From NCBI GenBank assembly GCA_003551785.1, contig PUNP01000486.1, positions 1 to 8,646 of the forward strand: a stretch of 8,646 nt of DNA, read 5' to 3'. Shown here piece after piece: positions 1 through 6,926 of the stretch. Source of the DNA: Candidatus Brocadiaceae bacterium (GTDB lineage Bacteria > Planctomycetota > Brocadiia > SM23-32). The notes under the pieces were generated by a model. The model was not told the origin of the DNA. It saw nothing but the letters and a program-made list of their open reading frames with translations, and did not search any database. Positions within the stretch are counted from its first letter, which is position 1. Each line of letters starts with the position of its first letter. The translations under genes and the position numbers were made by a program.

Positions 1-191
1 CGCCGCCGATCTGCCTCTGTGCTCTTGCCATTGCCTTCGGCAATATTCAAGGGAATCGATTGGCTGGCTCCAGTCCATTGGTCGCGGGCGTGACGATGGG
101 CTCCATTCAATTTCTCGGATTGCTCAAACACCCATGCCACATAACCGATTGCAAGCCGATACACGTCGAGTTTTTCATGCCCTAAAACCAT
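1..191 (-). CDS. Four-helix bundle (S23-like) protein, partial
   Basis: The minus strand is open from an ATG at 191 to the window edge, so the C-terminus is missing. The translation begins MVLGHEKLDVYRLAIGYVAW and contains RDQWTGASQSIPLNIAEGNG followed by KSTEADRRR. This matches the family of small four-helix-bundle proteins (S23 / 23S rRNA intervening-sequence proteins), whose hallmark is DQ..RAS.SIPLNIAEG.G; complete members are usually about 115-130 residues. Their biochemical role is not established; some are encoded inside 23S rRNA insertions, while many stand alone as here. An in-frame ATG at 221 would add ten residues (MPEIVIGIEK), but it has no Shine-Dalgarno sequence, and family members usually start close to the GHEKLDVY motif, so 191 is preferred. 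No partner gene is visible. Confidence 0.8.
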   Translation of the reverse strand, partial: MVLGHEKLDVYRLAIGYVAWVFEQSEKLNGAHRHARDQWTGASQSIPLNIAEGNGKSTEADRR

Positions 192-221
192 TTTTTCGAT
201 CCCGATCACGATTTCTGGCAT

Positions 222-315
222 TGCCGCTTAGTTCACAATCTGAACGGGGTTCACTGAGGATTTACGAAGTTCTTTAATATTAACCCGCTTATTGACCTGA
301 AATGTTCAAGTCGTA
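222..315. other. Short intergenic spacer
   Basis: This spacer lies between the symporter stop codon and the four-helix-bundle gene. It holds the small palindrome TGAAC-GGG-GTTCA (241-253) and one copy of the dispersed 18-bp repeat (250-267). I see no convincing U-tract terminator for the symporter operon. Confidence 0.5.
250..267 (+). repeat. Dispersed 18-bp repeat, copy 1
   Basis: The sequence TTCACTGAGGATTTACGA here is identical to 2985-3002. It overlaps the right arm of the small palindrome at 241-253. Both exact copies lie just past the 3' end of a minus-strand operon. The function is unknown. Confidence 0.75.
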
Positions 316-2460
316 TTATTCATCGACAACGGCAATAGGCTCACCGATTTCTTCTTTATCGGGAGTTAATAATGAAACGATAATAACTGTGATAAAGCTC
401 AGCGGCATGGCCAGAATTGCCGGCTGGCTGAGCGGAATCCATGCAGCGCCCCTGGGCAGCCCATAAAGCTCGAACATATCGGGTCCGGCTAAGATAATGC
501 CGACTGATGCGGCGATCCCGACAAAAATCGAGACAATTACCCCCAAAGACGTTGTTTTTTCCCAGAACAGCACAAGCATGATCGCCGGGAAATTAGCCGA
601 GGCGGCAACGGCAAAAGCCCAGCCTACCAGGAACCCGACATTTACTCCCCTGAACATGATGCCTAAAGCTACGGAAACAATTCCTACACTGACAGCGGTG
701 GATTTGGCGGCTATGACTTTGGCTCGGCCACTCATATTTAATCCCATGTATTTATCGAGCAAGTCATTCGCTACGGCGCCGGAAGCAGCAACAATTAGTC
801 CGGCAACGGTGCCTAAAACGGTGGCAAATGCCAGAGCGGTAATGATAGCAAATAAAATATCGCCGAAGCTCTGCGCTAAAAGCGGTGCCGACATGTTGTC
901 AGTCTCGGGGTTGAGCGCAGCATTAGCTATCGCACCAAGCCCTAAGAAGAGTGTCAGGACATAAAAAAGGCCGATAGACGATATGGCGACTATTGTTGAT
1001 TTACGCGCGGCTGTTGTATCTTTTACAGTATAATACCGGATGAGTACATGCGGAAGCGCCGCGGTGCCGAAAAAAAGCGCCAGCATCAGCGAAATAAAAT
1101 CAAGGCGGCTCCACCAATTGCCGGCCGTCAGGTCGAAATGGCCGCCGGGACGCATCAGCTCATTTCCCTTCACCGATTCCGGATAATAGAGCGTGACAAC
1201 CGAACCATCATAGTTAATCCTGCTCTCCCGCGGCAATCGAACTTCGGTTTCCGGGTCGGAGAAGGTGGCAAGCAGCTTTAAAGGCCCGATCCAGCCAAGC
1301 TGCCCGTCGTGCCCCGAACGGGTACCGAATTGCGCTATCCGCCCCATCGGGAAAAGCGGGTTACCGCTGCCGGAGGGCAGGCCGTTAACCAGAGATTGCC
1401 CATCCGGCATTCGCGTGCGATTTTGAGCTTCCTGCAGGACATGAAATCCACCGCTGCGTTCCTCCACACGCCACCAGTTCCTCAGCTTCACGTGCGGTTC
1501 GCCGTCTTGAACCGCATAGTATAACCCCTTAATGTAAACACTCTGGGGAGATTCATCGTGCTGCGAAACCATCCTGGATACCACGCCGTCCCTGTCGCGA
1601 AAAACATCTCTGCGATGGCCCTGGCGTTTTATGTAGTAAGTAATGCCATCGGCATCCACGGAAAGCGGCTCAGGTTTTTCTAAAAGCAGCCATGTTTCCT
1701 CAAGTTCACCGCTTCTGTCATTAATTACCGCCGCTTCATCAAGGTAATTGTAGGGCGTATCGCCGAGATTTTCCTCCCATGTAAGATCAATATCGACGGG
1801 TATTGTCTCGAAAATGTATCTTGGAAGCGTTTCGCCGTCGGCGGTTCTGATATCCGGCCGGCTTTCGATTCCTCGCATGCTGATGGCCAGAACAAGTACG
1901 GCGGAAAATGAAATGAGCATGCTGGCTTTGATAAACTGCACGTAAGTCGTGGAAGACATACCGGCACTGGCGACCACAATAATGACGACGAGTCCTACAA
2001 GTATAACGCCCCAATGGTGCGCAATACCCAACAATGGTTCTATCAGAACCCCCGCCCCGACCATTTGCGGTACTAAATAAAAGAGACAGATGACAAGCGT
2101 GCTGACGCTGGCTGCCAGATGGATTGCCGGTGACTCGAACCGTTCGGCGAGTGCATCGGCAAAAGTATATTTCCCCAGCTTCCTGAGCGGCTCGGCCACC
2201 ACAAACAGCGCCACGACCCATCCGGAAAGGAAGCCCATCGAGTATAAGAAACCATCGAATCCACGAAACGCTATCATCCCGCAAATGCCTAAAAATGATG
2301 CAGCTGAAAGATAGCCGCCGGTCAGAGCAACACCATTAACAAACCAACTGACCTGCCCGTCAGCGACAAAAAAACTGTCCGCACTGCGCGAACGTTTACC
2401 CAAAAAATAAGACAGCCACAGTAAAAACGCTACAAATGAAACAAACAAAAAAACAGCCAT
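316..2460 (-). CDS. ActP-like sodium:solute symporter with large insertion
   Basis: A multi-pass inner-membrane transporter of the SSS family, closest by eye to cation/acetate symporter ActP; it should co-import a small carboxylate with sodium. ActP-like blocks are GYLSAASFLGI (about 50-60), GFDGFLYS (68-75), EPLRKLGKYTFAD (91-103), FYLVPQMVGAG (128-138), FFGTAALPHVLIRYYTV (464-480), LAFATVLGTVAGL (544-556) and FAVAASANFPAI (617-628). The protein is 714 residues against about 550 for E. coli ActP; the excess is a hydrophilic segment at about 200-445, between the sixth and seventh membrane helices, where ActP has a short loop. The start is a double ATG. The second ATG (2460) is preferred because it lies six bases after a perfect AAGGAGG; the first (2463) would be only three bases away. 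The upstream stop TGA shares one base with this ATG, so translation is probably coupled to the DUF485 gene. The exact substrate is not proven; acetate is the default guess. Confidence 0.88.
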   Translation of the reverse strand: MAVFLFVSFVAFLLWLSYFLGKRSRSADSFFVADGQVSWFVNGVALTGGYLSAASFLGICGMIAFRGFDGFLYSMGFLSGWVVALFVVAEPLRKLGKYTFADALAERFESPAIHLAASVSTLVICLFYLVPQMVGAGVLIEPLLGIAHHWGVILVGLVVIIVVASAGMSSTTYVQFIKASMLISFSAVLVLAISMRGIESRPDIRTADGETLPRYIFETIPVDIDLTWEENLGDTPYNYLDEAAVINDRSGELEETWLLLEKPEPLSVDADGITYYIKRQGHRRDVFRDRDGVVSRMVSQHDESPQSVYIKGLYYAVQDGEPHVKLRNWWRVEERSGGFHVLQEAQNRTRMPDGQSLVNGLPSGSGNPLFPMGRIAQFGTRSGHDGQLGWIGPLKLLATFSDPETEVRLPRESRINYDGSVVTLYYPESVKGNELMRPGGHFDLTAGNWWSRLDFISLMLALFFGTAALPHVLIRYYTVKDTTAARKSTIVAISSIGLFYVLTLFLGLGAIANAALNPETDNMSAPLLAQSFGDILFAIITALAFATVLGTVAGLIVAASGAVANDLLDKYMGLNMSGRAKVIAAKSTAVSVGIVSVALGIMFRGVNVGFLVGWAFAVAASANFPAIMLVLFWEKTTSLGVIVSIFVGIAASVGIILAGPDMFELYGLPRGAAWIPLSQPAILAMPLSFITVIIVSLLTPDKEEIGEPIAVVDE

Positions 2461-2792
2461 CATTCACCTCCTTCATGATCTGTGAGTTTATCTTCACCTT
2501 GCTCACTATCAGAAGCAGCGGCTAAAGACATGATTTTCCTCTCGATTGAGTTGCAGGTCATGCTGTATATAAAGGCCAGGAACAAGGCGAATAATATCAG
2601 CCCCATGCCATACGCTACAGCCAGATTAATGCCGAAGGGTAATAGAGTTTCCATCAACTCGACATTCCAGACGGATACAGCGACGAAACCTGTATAGACC
2701 AGCGCATAAATCGCGCACATAAGAAAGCCAAAACGCTGCTTGAAGCGTTCTGCTTTTTCAACTTCATCACGACTGGCATCCTTTTTTTCCAT
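2460..2792 (-). CDS. DUF485-type small membrane subunit of symporter
   Basis: A 110-residue protein with a charged N-terminus, two predicted membrane helices (about 22-43 and 56-78) and an acidic hydrophilic tail. The layout RF...(I/L)YALVYTGF, a short loop with PFGINL, a second helix ending FIYSMTCNSIER fits DUF485 proteins such as YjcH, which is encoded just before actP in E. coli. These small proteins are thought to assist or modulate the partner symporter; direct biochemistry is limited. The open frame extends to a GTG at 2801, but the ATG at 2792 (residue 4 of that frame) is preferred because AGGTG sits six bases upstream of it. The stop overlaps the symporter start as TGATG, so the two are one operon. 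DUF4212 is the alternative small partner family, but the INL loop fits DUF485 better. Confidence 0.8.
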   Translation of the reverse strand: MEKKDASRDEVEKAERFKQRFGFLMCAIYALVYTGFVAVSVWNVELMETLLPFGINLAVAYGMGLILFALFLAFIYSMTCNSIERKIMSLAAASDSEQGEDKLTDHEGGE

Positions 2793-2818
2793 AAGCTTCA
2801 CCTGCGTTCAAGTAAGAT

Positions 2819-2848
2819 AATATAAACTGGCTGAACTGACAATAACAA
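2819..2848 (-). promoter_or_regulatory. Possible promoter for the DUF485/symporter operon
   Basis: Reading the minus strand, TTGTTA (2843-2848) and TATATT (2819-2824) are separated by 18 bases, a fair sigma70-type match. The predicted transcript start lies about 20 bases before the DUF485 ATG. An overlapping option, TTGTCA with a 17-base spacer to TATCTT, is also possible. This rests on hexamer matching in AT-rich DNA only. Confidence 0.3.
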
Positions 2849-2878
2849 AAGGAAGGAACAAAATAAGGTATATATTCA

Positions 2879-2940
2879 GTGAACCGCGCTTACGTTATCA
2901 CCAACGTGGCCTGTGCAGATGGTGATTTTACGGTGTTCAC
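2879..2940. repeat. Imperfect palindrome (REP-like hairpin)
   Basis: GTGAAC (2879-2884) pairs with GTTCAC (2935-2940), and further in ATCACC (2897-2902) pairs with GGTGAT (2921-2926), with an asymmetric internal loop and an 18-base apical loop. TTACG occurs in both unpaired arms. It sits in the gap between the NfeD operon and the DUF485 gene and merges at its right edge with a degenerate copy of the dispersed repeat. There is no U-tract on either strand, so a plain terminator is unlikely. It resembles intergenic REP-type elements, but its family is unidentified. Confidence 0.5.
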
Positions 2941-2951
2941 GGAGGGCTTAC
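2936..2951 (+). repeat. Dispersed repeat, degenerate copy
   Basis: TTCACGGAGGGCTTAC matches the 18-bp repeat with three differences over the shared TCAC...TTAC core. It starts inside the right arm of the palindrome at 2879-2940 and lies 49 bases before the exact copy at 2985. Confidence 0.5.
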
Positions 2952-2984
2952 CCAAAAAGACGAATTAAATAATCAACCTCATGC

Positions 2985-3002
2985 TTCACTGAGGATTTAC
3001 GA
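2985..3002 (+). repeat. Dispersed 18-bp repeat, copy 2
   Basis: TTCACTGAGGATTTACGA is identical to 250-267 and in the same orientation. It abuts a hairpin (3002-3020) that overlaps the stop codon of the NfeD gene. Confidence 0.75.
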
Positions 3003-3020
3003 TGAAACATCTGGTTTCAT
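3002..3020. other. Hairpin overlapping the nfeD stop codon
   Basis: ATGAAAC (3002-3008) and GTTTCAT (3014-3020) form a perfect seven-base stem with a five-base loop. In the minus-strand transcript the stem includes the NfeD stop codon. No run of U follows, so a classic intrinsic terminator is not supported; it could protect the 3' end or be a remnant of the adjacent repeat. Confidence 0.45.
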
Positions 3021-4585
3021 TCAGATTGTTCTTCACCCCGGCGCACCAACAGGCGTTGGCCATGTTTTGCTATGACCTCGATCTTTGCACCTTTCTCTAC
3101 ATACCTTCCTTCGGCAACGACATCGTGTTGTTCTTCATCGAACTCAGCCTTTCCGGAAGGGTGCAAGGGGGTGATAGCCACACCGAAAGCACCAATCATG
3201 TCAGGCACCTGACTTCCTGCATCTGAACCATCTTCAGCCTTCATTCCGGCTTGCGCAGCGCCGCCTGCATAGGCATAGGCATTCGCTAAATTATCCGTTC
3301 TTATCAGCTTGTTAAAGAACGGTATCTTCCCTAAATATCGTGCAATCAGCACCATTCCGAAGACGACGGCAAGGAAGACCCCGGTAACTTCCAGCAAATT
3401 AAATTGAAAGGCTCTGAATTCGGACGGGCTGGCGGGGAGCCGAAATTGCTGTAACATCAGCACAAGGCTGACAAAAATCAGGAATATCCCGCCGGCCCCC
3501 ACAAAACCAAAGCCGGGGATGATGAAAAGTTCCACCATCAGCAAGGCTAAACCAATTGAAAACAGGATAATTTCGAAAAATTCCGCATATTGAAGTGAAA
3601 ATTTTACAAGAAAAAAGGTGGCCAGGCAAATAACCCCCAGTATGCCGGGTATCCCCAACCCCGGCTCATTTAATTCCATATACAGCAATATCAGCCCGGC
3701 AATCAGAAAAAGAGGACTCATCGTATTCAAGAAAGTCAGCAGACGCTGCGTTAAAGTAAGGTAAATCCGTTTGACCTGGCCCGGCTCTACCCCTAGTTCA
3801 TCGAACAGGTGCAGCCGGCTGGTGACGCCTTTGACAGCCAGGCCGTAATCAACGGCCTGGTTAGTAGAAAGTGTCAGAAGCTCCCCCCGGGCTACGATCA
3901 ATTCTTGAGAAACTATGCTGTCTTTTTTTTCTTCCGACCAGGTTTCCATATCGACATCGCGAAAAAATTCATATTCCTCCTCTCCTTCGGTACGTATTCT
4001 ATACACGGCGTATTCCGGCGTGACCATTGCCTGCACCAACGCTATAGGATAGCCTCTGTGGCGGGCATAATTCGACAGAATCTCACGTATAACGGTCTGA
4101 ACCTTCTCGGGGAGCATCTCCCCGGTTGGTGTAACCGGGGCGACATCCCCTATCATCCCGACATTTTTATCCATATATATGGAATTACATGCCAGGGCGA
4201 CCATCGTGCCACCGCTGAGAGCCTGGGTATTAACATAAGTAACAACTTCAATGCCGACATCACTAAAGATGAAATCGGCGAGGTCCTGAGAAGCCTGAAC
4301 CGTCCCACCGGGCGTATCCATCTCGAGAATAACGGTATCCGCCCCGGCGTCGATTGCTTCCTGGATACCCTCCTTCACCCACAGGGCTGAAGCTTCATTG
4401 ATCAGACCGGTCAGCACGACATGGTACACCTTCTCGCGCTTAGAGGAAATTTCATGCTCACCTTCGGCCGGTTCAGTTTCCGACGCATCTTCGGGCAGTT
4501 CAGTTTCAAGCGCATGAACAGAAGCCAGGCACAAGGCGGCTAACAACGTAAAAAATACGGCTTTACTTATGCTGTTTTTAAACAT
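3017..4585 (-). CDS. nfeD: NfeD-family membrane-bound ClpP-class serine protease
   Basis: A 522-residue long-form NfeD. A signal peptide (about 1-26, cut after VHA) and an acidic linker (27-49) lead to a ClpP-class protease domain (about 52-270), so this part faces the periplasm. EMDTPGG (88-94) and ALSGG (122-126) are the oxyanion and nucleophile blocks. Ser124 and Lys161 (in PEKVQT) align with the catalytic Ser97/Lys138 pair of archaeal PH1510. Five hydrophobic helices follow (about 291-306, 311-331, 336-357, 363-381, 396-418), with PGLGIPGILG and IPGFGFVGAGG typical of NfeD. The C-terminus (about 459-516) is the small OB-fold beta domain. Family members cut membrane-associated partners such as stomatin-like proteins; no stomatin or flotillin gene lies in this window. 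The gene starts seven bases after the lipoprotein stop, with AGGAG ten bases before the ATG and overlapping that stop. The substrate is unknown. Confidence 0.9.
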   Translation of the reverse strand: MFKNSISKAVFFTLLAALCLASVHALETELPEDASETEPAEGEHEISSKREKVYHVVLTGLINEASALWVKEGIQEAIDAGADTVILEMDTPGGTVQASQDLADFIFSDVGIEVVTYVNTQALSGGTMVALACNSIYMDKNVGMIGDVAPVTPTGEMLPEKVQTVIREILSNYARHRGYPIALVQAMVTPEYAVYRIRTEGEEEYEFFRDVDMETWSEEKKDSIVSQELIVARGELLTLSTNQAVDYGLAVKGVTSRLHLFDELGVEPGQVKRIYLTLTQRLLTFLNTMSPLFLIAGLILLYMELNEPGLGIPGILGVICLATFFLVKFSLQYAEFFEIILFSIGLALLMVELFIIPGFGFVGAGGIFLIFVSLVLMLQQFRLPASPSEFRAFQFNLLEVTGVFLAVVFGMVLIARYLGKIPFFNKLIRTDNLANAYAYAGGAAQAGMKAEDGSDAGSQVPDMIGAFGVAITPLHPSGKAEFDEEQHDVVAEGRYVEKGAKIEVIAKHGQRLLVRRGEEQSE

Positions 4586-4592
4586 AAATCAA

Positions 4593-5456
4593 TCACTCCT
4601 GAGGGATTGTAATAACGGCATTGTGCTGCCTGTCTAAATCTATATGACGCCATCCCGGCCTGCTGCGAGGCATAAAAGTACGTTCCGGCAATTCTCTCCC
4701 AAACTCGGGACGTCCCAGCTGTAATGCAATTTCAAAACCGTCACGCGGCCTATTTACAATGAGGCGATGAGGGAATATCTCACCATCAATGTCCCTGTAT
4801 CTGTTCATATGAACAGCCGTATCAACTCCTCCCATTATATCGTAAATAAAAATGGAATTGATATGGAACTCAAAACCGTCAACATGCACCCTTCTGATAG
4901 GAAAACCATCGATTTTTACCTCAAAAACATATTCCCCCCCCCGGATGTCCATCACGGTGTCTTCCCATGTCAATCCCAGCCATTGCGGCGAAGCGAACCA
5001 TAAAAGGATTTCGTTCGGGCGCACCATCTGGGGCATCCGACGATACGCCTCCCGGCTTCCAACAACAACTTCGTGTGAATGCGGCAACTCTAGCCAAAAA
5101 CTATCTTTATGTGAGCGCAAAGTAAAGATATTCCGTCCAAATCTTTCGCCGCGCAGCCACACACCCGGCAACTCCTTGTCGAAAGCCAATACCCCACCTA
5201 CAGCCGGATAGCGTTCGGTATCATGTTCTAATTCCTGACGAATTCTTAATGAAATTCGGGTATCAGTGAGGGTGGAGAACAAATGTGGAGATGATTCTGA
5301 GACTTTTTGAACGACCTCGTCTCGAGCAAGGTCTTCGGGAGTCCGCAATCTTGCAGGAGTAAGTGTTTTACAGCCGGAAAGGGATAAAAGAAAACAAAAA
5401 CATATAATAGCAAAATGCGAGGTTTCAGACCGCCTGATAAATCTCAAGATTTTCAT
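4593..5456 (-). CDS. LolA/LolB-like outer-membrane lipoprotein
   Basis: A 287-residue lipoprotein. A charged N-terminus and hydrophobic stretch (about 14-27) end in the lipobox LSGC with Cys29. Residue +2 is Lys, not Asp, so sorting to the outer membrane is expected if the host follows the E. coli rule. The mature body is beta-rich: VGGVLAFDKELPGVWLRGE and NIFTLRSHKDSFWLELP (about 86-125), then VFEVKIDGFPIRRVHVDGF (177-195) and the segment DIDGEIFPHRLIVNRP (222-237). This pattern of lipid-binding strands is like LolA/LolB and related DUF4292-type lipoproteins; the assignment is from fold pattern, not a signature motif. The ATG follows the preceding gene's stop by five bases with only a weak ribosome site, suggesting translational coupling. 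Co-transcription with the duplicated-module protein and NfeD suggests a shared envelope role; the ligand is unknown. Confidence 0.7.
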   Translation of the reverse strand: MKILRFIRRSETSHFAIICFCFLLSLSGCKTLTPARLRTPEDLARDEVVQKVSESSPHLFSTLTDTRISLRIRQELEHDTERYPAVGGVLAFDKELPGVWLRGERFGRNIFTLRSHKDSFWLELPHSHEVVVGSREAYRRMPQMVRPNEILLWFASPQWLGLTWEDTVMDIRGGEYVFEVKIDGFPIRRVHVDGFEFHINSIFIYDIMGGVDTAVHMNRYRDIDGEIFPHRLIVNRPRDGFEIALQLGRPEFGRELPERTFMPRSRPGWRHIDLDRQHNAVITIPQE

Positions 5457-5461
5457 ATTAT

Positions 5462-6685
5462 TTACTCGACATCCATTTCGATAATTTGCACTTTACGCAA
5501 TTCGGCTCTAACCGGCTCTGCCGCGTCTTCTTCATGCGTACATGGGAAAGTCAACCGGTATTCACCGAGTTCGAAAAAGCGTGTAATTTCATCACCTAAC
5601 GCAAGAGTAACAATCCAAACATTGTCTGTTTCAGGTGGTTCTATCAGCCCCGGGATACTCAACTCGTCAACTAAAAACAGACGTTCTCCCCGCATAGCCC
5701 GTAGAGTGACCCCTTTAACGGATACCGCCATATCGGTGAGAAGGTAGTCCAACCTTTCCAAAGCTGCCGGATTATTTTCCGGTATCAGACATAAGATAGG
5801 ACCGGTACGTGTTTCAAATGCCCCCCCTATTCTCATTTCTCCAAGTTTTTCGTCGCGTATACGGGATGGATAATCCCGTGTAAGTACACTGCGCACTGAA
5901 TCAGAAAAGACGGCATTAATGCTTCTGTCTTCGCCTATGGCCCTATAAACCGCAACAGGCTCATATCGGCTATAGGTTCTTTCAATTTCAACTTGCACCT
6001 CAGGCTGTTCATCAGCTTCAACTTCCTCGGCATCGTCTTCGGCACTCAACTGTTCCATCCTTCTGTCGAATTCCTGCCGGGTAACTTCAGTTACCAAAAC
6101 GCGCAATTTTTCAGTTTCCCCTCTTTGATTCCGGCATTCAAACTCGAACGTATGCTCACCGCTGCTATTAACTAACAGAGAATCACGTTGAGAAGATTCC
6201 AGAGTCAATTCATAACCGGCCTGGGGTCGTTGAACACCTTCGGCGGCCCCTGGGTCAATAATGCGTTCCGAAACGATATAGGTATCTCCGCCTCTTCGGC
6301 CTAAAATAATACCATAAACGGTCACTTCTTGATCACGCTCCAGTTCATCTGCAAGAGCTAAGCTGTCTATATGATCTTCGGGAACAAGACATACCAAATT
6401 ACCGGCTAATCTGACGGCTCTTGCGATATTGTAGGACACATCTTGCACTCTGACATTGCGGGCAGGTGGGCTTTCGGTAGAATTAAACCTGCCCTCAAGC
6501 TTAACACCCACTTCCCTTCGTTCCTCTGCGAGCCTGTTGATCTGTCTTGATGTAAGCTTAAAGTAATTCTTATGCGGTATCGTGCGTATCCGGGTTTCGT
6601 TATTATTTTCGTCGGCAGCTCCAATACATGCAAACGAAAGAAACAGTGCTGTAAGACAGCTTAAAAGTATTGCTTTACATTTCAT
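5462..6685 (-). CDS. Exported protein with duplicated beta-rich module
   Basis: I do not recognise this 407-residue protein. It starts with a Sec signal peptide (MKCKAILLSCLTALFLSFAC, cut near Ala23-Ala24), so it is periplasmic or surface-associated. The mature part contains the same module twice, at about 57-202 and 274-403. Residues LVCLVPEDHIDSLALADEL (97-115) align with ILCLIPENNPAALERLDYL (297-315). Next align VTVYGIILGRRGG with VSVKGVTLRAMRG, and SSGEHTFEFEC with ELGEYRLTFPC. Each module has two cysteines at matching places (Cys99/Cys184 and Cys299/Cys382), about 84 residues apart. An acidic linker (about 213-235) joins the modules. A GTG at 6730 would add fifteen residues, but the ATG at 6685 is preferred because AAAGGAG lies upstream and the signal peptide then begins at the N-terminus. 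It is first of three genes, before the lipoprotein and NfeD. No enzymatic motif is visible; the strand pattern suggests an OB-like or beta-sandwich binding role. Confidence 0.7.
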   Translation of the reverse strand: MKCKAILLSCLTALFLSFACIGAADENNNETRIRTIPHKNYFKLTSRQINRLAEERREVGVKLEGRFNSTESPPARNVRVQDVSYNIARAVRLAGNLVCLVPEDHIDSLALADELERDQEVTVYGIILGRRGGDTYIVSERIIDPGAAEGVQRPQAGYELTLESSQRDSLLVNSSGEHTFEFECRNQRGETEKLRVLVTEVTRQEFDRRMEQLSAEDDAEEVEADEQPEVQVEIERTYSRYEPVAVYRAIGEDRSINAVFSDSVRSVLTRDYPSRIRDEKLGEMRIGGAFETRTGPILCLIPENNPAALERLDYLLTDMAVSVKGVTLRAMRGERLFLVDELSIPGLIEPPETDNVWIVTLALGDEITRFFELGEYRLTFPCTHEEDAAEPVRAELRKVQIIEMDVE

Positions 6686-6741
6686 ATTAACTTTCGCTCC
6701 TTTGAAATTTGAGGTGTTAAAACGATTCACAGTTTTTCAGG

Positions 6742-6814
6742 GGCCTCTATACATTCGCAGCCACTTTTACCATCAATGGGGAACCCCGCCAAAAGTTTTT
6801 GCCAAGCTTTTTTC
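6742..6814. repeat. Direct repeat A (51-bp core, 73-bp unit)
   Basis: The core at 6764-6814 includes CATCAATGGGGAACCCCG and ends in an AAGCTTTTTTC tail. It matches 6876-6926 at 50 of 51 positions. Similarity extends left to 6742 (GGCCTCTA...) at lower identity, giving a 73-bp unit with a 112-base period. The core contains short palindromes (GGGG-AA-CCCC, CAAAAGTTTTTG, AAGCTT). On the minus strand the unit holds a weak promoter-like pair, TTGATG (6771-6776) and TGTATA (6748-6753), 17 bases apart, suitably placed about 60 bases before the 5462-6685 gene. Confidence 0.85.
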
Positions 6815-6853
6815 GCTGTCGTTTTATATTAGTGCAATTGTAACGTTTTAAAT

Positions 6854-6926
6854 GGCCTCTACACTTTCTATCCATCTTTTACCATCAATGGGGAACCCCG
6901 TCAAAAGTTTTTGCCAAGCTTTTTTC
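6854..6926. repeat. Direct repeat B (51-bp core, 73-bp unit)
   Basis: This is the second copy of the unit, with its core at 6876-6926 differing from copy A by one C-to-T change. It lies just after the 3' end of the thymidylate synthase gene. The promoter-like TTGATG (6883-6888) is kept, but the matching -10 hexamer is degraded to AGTGTA, so if either copy is a promoter, copy A is the better candidate. Confidence 0.85.

Noticed and set aside
497..964. Plus-strand open frame of 155 codons
   Set aside because: It is antisense to the conserved C-terminal membrane helices of the symporter and is low-complexity, Ala/Thr/Pro-rich.
3809..4390. Plus-strand open frame of 193 codons
   Set aside because: It is antisense to the protease domain of NfeD, whose catalytic motifs are intact on the other strand; the antisense product shows no recognisable motifs.
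6742..6926. CRISPR array
   Set aside because: There are only two repeat copies of 51 bp with one 61-base gap, the repeat similarity extends unevenly into the gap, and no cas gene is present.
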